A stretch of 64,000 bases of DNA, taken from contig NZ_LR215042.1 in assembly GCF_900660695.1 (NCBI RefSeq), positions 124,001 to 188,000 of the forward strand, written 5' to 3'. The position numbers and the translations under genes are program-made. The notes beneath the pieces are model-generated. The model saw only the letters and a program-made list of their open reading frames with translations, made no database searches and had not been told where the DNA came from. Positions 55,874 through 64,000 of the stretch are shown here, one piece after another (the stretch's first letter is position 1; the number at the start of each line of letters is the position of its first letter). The DNA comes from Mycoplasmopsis meleagridis (GTDB lineage: Bacteria; Bacillota_I; Bacilli_A; Mycoplasmatales; Metamycoplasmataceae).

Positions 55874-56455
55874 ATGCAACAAGAAATTCTTATATTATTA
55901 AGTGTTATTTTAGCAATTGTTACTTTGTCTTTTCTCTTCGTCATTGCGCCTTGAGCATATAATAAATTTAGACAAATGTTTAAAAAGAATCAATATGATA
56001 AACTTGGTCAAAGTAGTCAACTAAGATTGATTAATCAACTTAGAGAAACTGTAGAATATTTATCTAAAAATAAAATTGGTGCTTTAATAACTATTGAAAA
56101 TAATGATAATATTGATAGTTTAAGAACAGATGGCGTAATATTAAACGCTAATATTAGTTCGAGCTTATTAATTGCCATTTTCAATAAAAATAGCCCTCTT
56201 CATGATGGTGCAGTTATTATTCGAGATAATAAAATTTATTATGCTTCGGCTTTTTATAAAATTACTAAAAAATCAATAGAAAATCAATTTGGAGCTAGAC
56301 ATAGAGCTGCGATGGGAATAAGTGAAATGTGTGATGCTACTACTATTGTCGTTAGTGAAGAAACAGGAGAAGTTAAATTTGTTAAAAATGGTAATTTTTA
56401 TAATGTTGAAATAAGTCAATTCCAAGAACAATTAATTAAGCATTTAAAGGATTAA
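55874..56455 (+). CDS. cdaM: Diadenylate cyclase (c-di-AMP synthase)
   Basis: A 193-residue protein with one N-terminal membrane segment and a DisA_N domain. The catalytic motifs are LHDGAVIIRD (DGA) and GARHRAAMGISE (RHR). The single membrane segment, rather than three, matches the mycoplasma type called CdaM. It makes c-di-AMP, which controls potassium uptake in these bacteria. It lies between a small membrane protein gene and mgtE with gaps of one base each. Confidence 0.92.
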
Positions 56456-56456
56456 A

Positions 56457-57866
56457 ATGAACGAAAATATTGAATATTCTACTATTGATGAACTTATTGA
56501 AAGTATTGTTAAAAGTAAAGATAAAAAATTAGCCAACCAACTAGTTGATGAATATCCTATTGCATTAATAGCCGAAGCTTTAGAAGAAATTGATTTGGAA
56601 AATATAAAAATTGTTTTGAAAACAATTAATGGTGAAAATGCTGCAGAAATTTTTTCTTATTTAAGTGAAGATAAACAAAAACAATTAGCTGAAACTTTTA
56701 ACGACAAGTGAGAAATGAATTTATTACAAAACTTACAAAGCGATGAATTAGCTGATGTTTTAGATGAATTACCTGAAAATGTAAGTTCAAAAATTCTAGC
56801 TTATACTCCAAGTGATAGACGCGAGGATTTACACAAATTAATGCGTTATAGCGATGATCAAGTAGGAAGCATTATGAGCATTGACATTTCTGCAATAAAT
56901 AATCAATACACTTGTGAGCAAGCATTAAATAAAATTAGAAGAGATTATCAAAAGAAAAATGCTGAATTAGTCCATTATTATTTTGTAATTGACGAAATGG
57001 AAAAATTATTAGGTGTTTTAACTTTAGAAGAAATTGTTTTTGCTAATCCCAATACTAAAATTGATTCATTATACTCTCCAGTAGCATCAATAACAGCAGA
57101 TGATAAAAAGGAATATGCTTCACAAATTTTTAGTGAACATGATATGTCGGTTTTACCAATAGTTAATGATGATAAGAGATTAATTGGAATGATTACAAGT
57201 GATGACGTAATTGATGTAATTAATGATGAAGCTACCATGGATATTTTTGCTGATGCAGGAATAAGTTCAAAAGATTCTAAGGAATTAGATTATTTAAAAA
57301 CGCCTTGATATAAATTAGTTAAAAATAGAATTTTTTGATTATTAATTACTTTAATTTTTTCTACCATCATACAAATTTTTATTAATTTATTTGTTGTAAA
57401 AATAAGTGATGGTTTAGAAGTTATTTTAGCTTCTTTATTACCAGCTATTGTTTTAATAGCTTCTGCTTCATCAAGACAAACTTTTGTGACTATTAAGCGT
57501 AATTTAGCTTTACAAGAAATTGATGAAAAAGATTATAAAAAAGTCCTTTTAAAAGAATTGGTAACTGCTTCAATTATTGGTTTAATTATTGCCTTTTTAA
57601 ATATTTTGAGACTTTATATTTATTATGGAGCCACAGGTGATTTAGCCTCGAAACATTATAAATACTCTCATATAATTATTTGAGCTAGTTCAATAACATT
57701 ATTTTTAACGATAATAATTTCTTCTTTAATAGGTGTTTTAATACCTTACATATCAACCAAGCACAAAAAGGATATAGGCTTTATAAGCACTATTTTATTA
57801 GCTAATATTGCCTCTTTAGTGGCAACACTTTTAATGATAGGATTAACTTCATTATTTAGCATTTAA
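56457..57866 (+). CDS. mgtE: MgtE-family magnesium transporter
   Basis: A 469-residue protein: N-terminal helical domain (LQSDELADVLDELPENVSSK), two CBS domains (about residues 135-255), plug helix and five membrane helices. In the second membrane helix the family motif with GGNxGxQ is altered: here the sequence is LPAIVLIASASSRQTFVTIK. Several TGA-Trp codons are used. Magnesium gating is the expected role; ion preference may differ because of the altered motif. Last gene of the operon with cdaM. Confidence 0.92.
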
Positions 57867-57894
57867 AAAAGCAACAAATAATAGTTGCTTTTTT
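57865..57894 (+). terminator. mgtE terminator
   Basis: AAAAAAGCAAC-aaataata-GTTGCTTTTTT directly at the mgtE stop. Confidence 0.85.
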
Positions 57895-57902
57895 AAATTT
57901 AT

Positions 57903-57932
57903 AAAAAATAAGAATAGTTTCTTATTTTTAAA
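57903..57932 (-). terminator. Terminator of the CvpA-like gene
   Basis: AAAAATAAGAA-tag-TTTCTTATTTTT, read on the minus strand after the CvpA-like gene. Confidence 0.7.
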
Positions 57933-57933
57933 A

Positions 57934-59172
57934 TTATTTAATGTTTGGAGCAAAAAATACATTATTAATAATTTCATTTAAAACATACATGTATTTTTCT
58001 TCATCGCTCTTGCTACTAATATTTCCTTCTTCTTTTGATGGAACTTTAACACCTTTATAGCCGAACGCATCTAGAAAAGTTTCTTTGATGTTTTTCTTTT
58101 CTTGATCATTAAACATTCACAACGACATAACAGGAATATTATTATTTAATTTTGAATTTGAAGAAGCATAGTCATAGGCAAAAGTAATTTGACTCAAATC
58201 TATATGTGCTATACTAAAAATTCTAGCAACATTTGCAACATATTCTTTAACTTTATCTTTATCTACCGCTGAATTAGTGCTATAAATCATCAATCTAAAT
58301 AAATCTGTAGATTCATTAGTTAAACTAAATAATCTAAGTTGTTCAATAACTTTACTAATTCTTTCTACTCTTTCTTTTGTTGTGTTGCCTGTTCATGGAT
58401 TAATACCAAAAATAATTTCTGGTTCTGCTCCAATTACAGTATTTAAGTTAGACGAATTAATCAATTTATTATTATAGGTAATATTTTTTTCACTAGTTAA
58501 AGAACTGAAAAAATCATTAAAGCCTTTTCTAATATCATCATCAGCAATAATGTTAGAGAGGGCATTTCCTCCCGGAGCATATTCACTTATTCCTTTAGCT
58601 TGTCCAAAAGTTACAACATTTAAAAGCGAATTATTAGCTTTAACTACGGCATTATTGTAATTAATAGTAGCGCTCAAGTTAGTAGTTAAGGCAATAGGAA
58701 TAATTGCATTCACTACTCCTATAGTTGCTCCTAACGAACGACTTAAAACAGATTTATGATTACGGTTAAAAATACCTAAAGTTAATATTTTTGTCAATTT
58801 AAAAATAATGAATAAAATCAGTGAAAGAACTGAATAAAGAATAAAAAATATTACTAAAATTAATACACCTGCTATTAATGGTTTAATGATATCAATTTGT
58901 TTATTAATCGTTTCTATTTGGAGATTGAAAAGTCTCTCGAGTCAACTGGTACTATTAGCTTGAATAGCGCCTAAAATAGGCAAGGCAATTAAAGAAGCTA
59001 GTAATGTACTAATAATTATTAAGGCTAAATTAAAGAGCGATTTAATAAAACCCTTTTTATATCCGATAAAAACCGAAATAGCTAATACAATAATTATCCA
59101 AATTAGAGGAATAAATCAGTAATTAGGATTATTGCTAAAATTTCAATATTTATTGATAATATCTAAATTCAT
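57934..59172 (-). CDS. CvpA-like membrane protein (412 aa)
   Basis: Four membrane segments lie in the first ~190 residues. The first contains LAISVFIGYKKGFIKSLFNL, which resembles the G-x3-GF pattern of CvpA/colicin V production proteins. A soluble C-terminal half of about 220 residues (FGINPWTGNTTKERVERISK) has no recognised domain. Four TGA-Trp codons are read through. GGAGGAAAATG decides the start. CvpA membership is a moderate-confidence guess; the function is unknown. Confidence 0.6.
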
Positions 59173-59276
59173 TTTCCTCCTGATAAACAATTTAAAGCAA
59201 ATACGTATTAAAATTTTATTTTAAAAATAAATTTTCCATACCATTTATTATTTTATTTTCTGAAGTAACAAAAAAA

Positions 59277-59304
59277 TTAAAAATCGCTTTCAAAAGCGAT
59301 TTTT
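59277..59304 (-). terminator. xfp terminator
   Basis: AAAAATCGCTTT-c-AAAAGCGATTTTT downstream of xfp on the minus strand. Confidence 0.8.
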
Positions 59305-59306
59305 AT

Positions 59307-61691
59307 CTATTTTTTAAGATTGTCTCATTTTCAATATCTTACTTCATCCATGTCAATACCATGTTCTCTAATGTATTTGTTGTGAGTTTCAATTTTATCT
59401 TGCATTTCTTCAACAAATTTTCTAGCATTTTCTTTTCCTAATACTGCATTAGCAGCTGTTTGAGCAATATGAAATCTATCCATTTCACTCATTAAACGAA
59501 TATCAAATGAAGTTGTAATATCACCATGTTCTCTATATCCATGAATATGCAAATTATGGTTATTTCTAGTAAAGAAAATATCTCTAATTAATCCTTCATA
59601 ACCATGAAATGCGAATACAATTGGTCTATCCTTTGTAAAAATTGCGTCAAATTCAAAATCTGCCAATCCTCTAGGATCAATTTCTTTGCTACGAAGTCTT
59701 AATAAATCTACTACATTAACAAATCTAATTTTCATTTCAGGGAATTTATCGTTTAAGTAAGAAATAGCTGCTAATGATTCAAGAGTAGGTTCTGTACCAG
59801 CTGCAGCAACTACCAAATCTGGTTCTTCGTCAAGAGTACATGTTGATGCCCATGGAACAACTTTAAGACCATTGTTGATTAAAATTTGTGCTTCTCTTGG
59901 TGAAAATCATTGTTCCCTAGGTTGTTTTGATGCAACAATTAGATTGATTACATCTCTTTCTGAAAATGCTTTGTCTAAAACTGCTAATAGCGAGTTAGAA
60001 TCAGCAGGTAAGTATTCACGAATTAGTTCAGGTCTTTTATCTGCAAGATGACCTAAAATACCAGGATCTTGGTGCGTATAACCATTATGATCTTGTTGAA
60101 AAGCTGTTGAAGTAGCAATAATATTTAATGATGGATAGTCATTTCTTCAACTTACATTTTGAGCTTTATGTACTCATTTCATATGTTGTGTAAGCATTGA
60201 ATCAACTACTCTTAGAAATGATTCATAAGAAGCAAACATACCATGACGTCCAGTTAGAACATATCCTTCTAAAAATCCTTCTGCTTGGTGTTCTGATAAT
60301 TGCGAATCAATTACTCTTCCAACAGGTCCAATTGCCTCATCTAATTCAACATCAACTCTTTCAAGTCATTGTCTATTTGTGTGTTTAAGAACATCGAACA
60401 TTCTATTTGATTTAGTTTCATCAGGACCAAAAATTCTAAAGTTAGTAGGATTAAGTTTCATAACTTCAGCAAATCAAGTTCCGGCAATTACCATATCTTG
60501 ATTTTTTATTTCACCTGGTTTTTCAAATTGAAGAGCAATGTCTTCTCATTTAGGCAATTTTAAAACCTTAGGATTAATTCCACCATTAGCTATAGGATTC
60601 ATTGCCATTCTCTTGTTGCCTTTAGGAGCTAAATCAGCATATTCTTTTTTAAATGAACCATCTCTATTAAATAATTCTTGTGGCTTATAAGATTGTAATC
60701 ATTTTACCAAATCAGCTTTTTTACCTGTATTTTCAGCAGAAACAGCAATAGGAACTTGGTGTGCTCTAAAACTTCCTTCAATTACATGACCATCAATTTG
60801 ATGAGGAGCTGTTCAACCTTTAGGAGTTCTAATTACTAAAGCAGGTCAAATTGGTCTTTTTGCTACATTAGCTGATTCTTGACGAGCTTTAGCTTGAATT
60901 TTTTTAATTTTTGTAATAGCTAAGTCAAAAGCTTTTGCCATTAATTTGTGAATTCCTTCTGGATCAAAAACATTTGCTTCCACAAAGATAGCTTCCCAAC
61001 CAAAACCGGCTAATAAAGATTTAATTTCTTTGTCTGTTTTACGACTTAAGATGGTAGGGTTTGAAATTTTTCCACCATTGATATGAATGATAGGTAAAAC
61101 GGCTCCATCATTAACAGGATTGATGAATGAAGATGAATATCATCCAGCCATTAATGGTCCTGTTTCTGCTTCACCATCTCCAATAACTGTTGCAGCAATA
61201 ACATTAGGATTATCTAAAATAGCACCTGTTGCATGTGATAAAGCATATCCCAATTCTCCACCTTCGTGAATAGAACCAGGAGTTTCAGGAGCAGCATGCG
61301 AAGCTGTTCCGCCAGGGAAAGAAAAGCGTTTAAATAATTTAGTCATACCAGCTAAATCTTTAGTAATTTCAGGGAATAATTCAGTATATGAACCATCAAG
61401 ATATGAATTAGAAATCATAACTTGTCCACCGTGACCAGGGCCTTCAATATAGAACATATTCAAGTCATATTTGTTTATAACACGATTTAAGTGGGCATAG
61501 ATAAGATTTTGTCCAGGAATTGTGCCTCAGTGACCAATTGGGTAAATTTTAATGTCACTATCTTCCAAAGGAGCTTGTAAAAGGGGATTATTTTTTAAAT
61601 ACATTTGGCCAAGCGATAAATAGTTTGCCGCTCTTCATCACGCATGTATTTTACTTAGGTACTTGCTTGAGTTGTAGTCTTTTTGACTCAT
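59307..61691 (-). CDS. xfp: Xylulose-5-phosphate/fructose-6-phosphate phosphoketolase
   Basis: A 794-residue thiamine-diphosphate enzyme that cleaves xylulose-5-phosphate (or fructose-6-phosphate) with phosphate to acetyl phosphate. [22 protein letters not shown], the family signature [18 protein letters not shown], the cofactor motif [10 protein letters not shown] and [17 protein letters not shown] are present. At least fifteen Trp are TGA. It gives pentoses and nucleosides a route to ATP via acetate kinase. AGAAAGGAA precedes the start. Confidence 0.97.
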
Positions 61692-61752
61692 AAATTCCTT
61701 TCTAATTAAAAAATAGTATGGACATAGATATTAGGCCTATTTTTTTATTTAA

Positions 61753-61758
61753 ATTATA
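61753..61758 (-). promoter_or_regulatory. -10 element upstream of xfp
   Basis: TATAAT on the minus strand about 62 bases before the xfp start; -35 not clear. The leader between contains the palindrome TTAGGCCTAA-like element near 61730. Confidence 0.4.
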
Positions 61759-61849
61759 TATTAATATGCTTCAATACACCTTTAGCTTTAAGAAAATAAT
61801 ATTTGACGTATTTCACTATAAAATAGGCTAATTAATAAAATTTTTTATT

Positions 61850-62506
61850 TTATTTTTTACTTTCTTCAAAGTTTTTAATTATTTTTATGGCTTCGGCAGT
61901 GACTGTTAAATCATCTTTATTATTGCAATTTATAATTTCGTAAGCAATACCATATCTTTTTGCTAAGTTTATGAATAAATCTTTATATAAAGAATGCAAC
62001 TCTTTAAAATACTCTTTATTTATTTCATAATTATCTATTTCGCTTTTTCTGCCTCTTTGCAAGATCCTCTCTTCAAAAGTTTCATAACTTATGTCAAGAA
62101 AAATGGCTAAATCAGGATTTTCTTTTTCGTCTATAATTTCGTGAAACATTTTATCGAAAGCTTCTAAATATTTTTTTCTTTTTTTGCTTAAAGTTACAAC
62201 AGCGAAAATATAGTGCTCTAAATTAAATCGATCTAAAAAAATATAATCTTTTTCACTGGTAAAACCAAGATTTTCAAATTCTTTCATTCCTTTTTGAAAA
62301 TTACTAGAAAGACTTTCTAAAATGTAAGCTTGAAAACCTATATCGATATTTTTTTTCTTTTCATAAAGTCATTTTAAAAAAGTGTTAAAAACATCATTAT
62401 CTTCTTCAAATTCTTCTAAAAGAAGAGAATTTTTCATTATTCAATGTAAATTTTTAGACAAAGTGCTTTTGCCCGCTCCAATCATTCCACTTATTGCTAT
62501 AACCAT
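61850..62506 (-). CDS. Deoxynucleoside kinase, paralogue 2
   Basis: A 218-residue kinase. P-loop ISGMIGAGKSTLSKNLHW, EEFEEDNDVFNTFLKWLYEK, the LDRFNLEHYIFA substrate-site motif (DRF/DRS region), lid RILQRGRKSEID. It is closely related to the upstream kinase gene and starts 2 bases after that stop. These dAK/dGK-type enzymes phosphorylate salvaged deoxynucleosides. The start is fixed by GGAATAAG and the P-loop. Confidence 0.9.
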
Positions 62507-62507
62507 C

Positions 62508-63179
62508 TTATTCCTTATAACGTTTTTTATTGGTAAAATCGAAATTATCAATAATATTTTTTACTTTTATAAAAACTTCTTCTTCACTTAGATCGTTAGT
62601 ATCAACAATTACATAATCCAAGTTATATTTTTCAGCTTGTTTCATAAACAATGGTTTATATAAATCGTAAAGTTCTTTAAAATATTCTTTATTTAGTTCT
62701 CAATTTTTAGTTTCTACTTCTCTACCTCTTTGAAATAATCTCTTCTTAAACGTTTCAAAACTCATATCTAAATATATTGCTAAATCAGGGGTTTCATCTT
62801 CGGTTATTAAAGTAGAAAATAGTGCATCATAACCTTTTAGATATTTTTCTCCTTTTGGTCTTAAATTAACATTTGCAAAAATATAATGTTCTATGCTAAA
62901 TCTATCTAGAAACAAGTGAGTTTGTGAAAATTTAAAACCTTGATTCTTAAAATCATTAATGCAATCGAATAGTAATGAAGTGTGATTTTCAACAACATAT
63001 GATTGAAAGCCAATTGTTAAATTTTCCTTTTTTTCATAGAGCCATTTTAAAAAGGTGTTAAACACTTCATTATTTTCTTCAAATTCTGCTAGCATTCTTG
63101 CGTTTGGATAACTTTTAACTAATTTTTCCGTTACAGTACTTTTTCCACTGCTTATCATTCCACTTATTCCTATTATCAT
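62508..63179 (-). CDS. Deoxynucleoside kinase, paralogue 1
   Basis: A 223-residue kinase with P-loop GISGMISSGKSTVTEKL, EEFEENNEVFNTFLK-like sequence (here AEFEENNEVFNTFLKWLYEK), FLDRFSIEHYIFA and the lid RLFQRGREVETKNW. The TGA-Trp at 62700 is internal; the stop is at 62508. Tandem duplication with the following gene may give different base preferences. GGAGACAAAC precedes the ATG. Confidence 0.9.
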
Positions 63180-63205
63180 GTTTGTCTCCTTAAATTTGTT
63201 AAAAA

Positions 63206-63231
63206 AATAAGGTATAAACCCTATTTATTCA
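63206..63231 (-). terminator. Weak terminator at the greA end
   Basis: On the minus strand AATAGGGT-ttat-ACCTTATTTTTTT follows the greA stop; the stem has one mismatch. Confidence 0.5.
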
Positions 63232-63707
63232 ATATTTAATAGTTTAATTGAATATTTTTTTGGTACATCAACTTCAACAATTTCGCCAATTGAAATTTCC
63301 ATAATAGCTTGCGCTAGCGGAGAAACATCTGAGATTTTGTTTTCAAAAGGATTGCTGTCATGGCTACCCATGATTGAAACAGTATATTCTTTGTTGTCAT
63401 TTAGATTTAAATATGTAACTTTAGCACCAATTCCAGCTGTTTTTTTATTTTTTTTACTATCGCTTTCGTAAACTTGAGCTTTTTCTAAAATTTCTTCAAG
63501 CTCAAGAATTCTTCCCTCAATTTGTGCTTGTTTATCTCTCGCGGCATCATATTCTGCATTTTCCGAAAGGTCTCCTTGAGCACGTGCTTCTTTCAATTCT
63601 GCTTGCACAGCTGGTCTTTGAACCAAAATTAAATTGTCATATTCCGCTTTATACTTGTCATATGTTTCTTGCGTTAGCAAGATTTTTTCTTTCTCATCAA
63701 CTGTCAT
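63225..63707 (-). CDS. greA: Transcription elongation factor GreA
   Basis: A 160-residue protein with a coiled coil and the acidic tip motif DLSENAEYDAARDKQAQIEG, then the C-terminal FKBP-like domain (SDVSPLAQAIMEISIGEIVE). It rescues backtracked RNA polymerase. Length is normal. Confidence 0.97.
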   Translation of the reverse strand: MTVDEKEKILLTQETYDKYKAEYDNLILVQRPAVQAELKEARAQGDLSENAEYDAARDKQAQIEGRILELEEILEKAQVYESDSKKNKKTAGIGAKVTYLNLNDNKEYTVSIMGSHDSNPFENKISDVSPLAQAIMEISIGEIVEVDVPKKYSIKLLNIE

Positions 63708-63763
63708 TTTGCCTCACTTTTTATCAAAATTTTACATTAAATTAATCATTAAATTTTCAAAAA

Positions 63764-64000
63764 TTACTTTTTTACAATGTAAAGAAATTTATTTTTTACA
63801 TGGCTAATTTCATAAGTTATACCATTTATTTTTAATTCTATCGTTAAAGCTTTTATATCGTTTTTATTTTGACCATTTTGAATTATTACAAGCATTCCGT
63901 TAGGTTCTAATTTTAAAAAATATTTTTTATAAATATTAAAGTTTGAATCAGCAGAATTAATAGCAAAAATCAAATTATAGTTTTTATCTATTTGTCTTAT
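63764..64000 (-). CDS. Probable SAM-dependent methyltransferase, C-terminal part
   Basis: The last ~78 codons of a gene that begins beyond the window. The pattern NYNLIFAINSADSNFNIYKK then LKLEPNGMLVIIQNG resembles the acidic loop and strand 5 region of class I methyltransferases. The usual Asp after strand 4 seems replaced by Asn. Identification is weak without the N-terminal SAM motif. Confidence 0.45.
   Translation of the reverse strand: MRQIDKNYNLIFAINSADSNFNIYKKYFLKLEPNGMLVIIQNGQNKNDIKALTIELKINGITYEISHVKNKFLYIVKK

Overview
The window is a low-GC chromosomal segment of a mollicute that reads UGA as tryptophan. Many conserved genes (rplC, rplB, secA, dnaX, rnjB, both ABC transporters) stay intact only if TGA is Trp. 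Lipoprotein-rich gene content, phosphoketolase (Xfp), tandem deoxynucleoside kinases, short RNase P RNA, no 5S gene beside 16S-23S and a G2057A-type 23S sequence all fit the Mycoplasma hominis group (Mycoplasmopsis and relatives). I cannot name the species from sequence alone.

Layout. 1-2.9 kb: tandem variable surface lipoprotein genes with near-identical 5' cassettes and an 18/19-T promoter tract. 3.0-4.2 kb: P48/BMP-type lipoprotein. 4.3-5.3 kb (minus): rplL-rplJ with an L10 leader. 5.4-5.55 kb: tRNA-Cys and tRNA-Arg. 5.57-8.47 kb (minus): recA-comEA-comEC, where comEC has no ATG and follows a UUUUUUA slippery site in comEA. 8.8-18.4 kb: S10-spc ribosomal protein operon (rpsJ to rplO). 18.5-25.2 kb: a lipoprotein gene and a 16S-23S rRNA operon sit where secY would normally follow. 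25.3-30.8 kb: the operon resumes (secY-adk-map-infA-rpmJ-rpsM-rpsK-rpoA-rplQ). 30.9-34.1 kb (minus): ychF, rnpB, holA, whiA. 34.2-35.0 kb: ymdB. 35.05-41.9 kb (minus): a catalytically dead RNase J paralogue, rsmI, holB, tmk, recR, ebfC, dnaX. 42.1-46.6 kb: gpmI, a hypothetical gene, secA. 46.6-48.5 kb: an orphan type I specificity locus (hsdS) with an (AG)13 repeat that currently cuts off a third target-recognition module. 48.6-55.5 kb (minus): rpmF, a coiled-coil-like lipoprotein, an EndI/NucM-family nuclease lipoprotein, and a heterodimeric ABC exporter. 55.6-57.9 kb: small membrane protein, c-di-AMP synthase, MgtE. 57.9-64 kb (minus): a CvpA-like membrane protein, xfp, two deoxynucleoside kinases, greA and the end of a probable methyltransferase gene.

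How it fits together. Most of the window is core information processing: ribosome, RNA polymerase alpha, Sec translocon, replication clamp loader and recombination. The accessory layer is surface and variation biology: homopolymer-controlled lipoproteins, dinucleotide-repeat control of a restriction-modification specificity subunit, a surface nuclease and a recA-linked DNA-uptake locus. I see no prophage, insertion sequence or CRISPR array. The strongest candidates for new biology are the possible programmed -1 frameshift joining ComEA to ComEC, the AG-repeat switch in hsdS, and the T-tract that appears to serve both as terminator U-tract and promoter spacer in the lipoprotein array.
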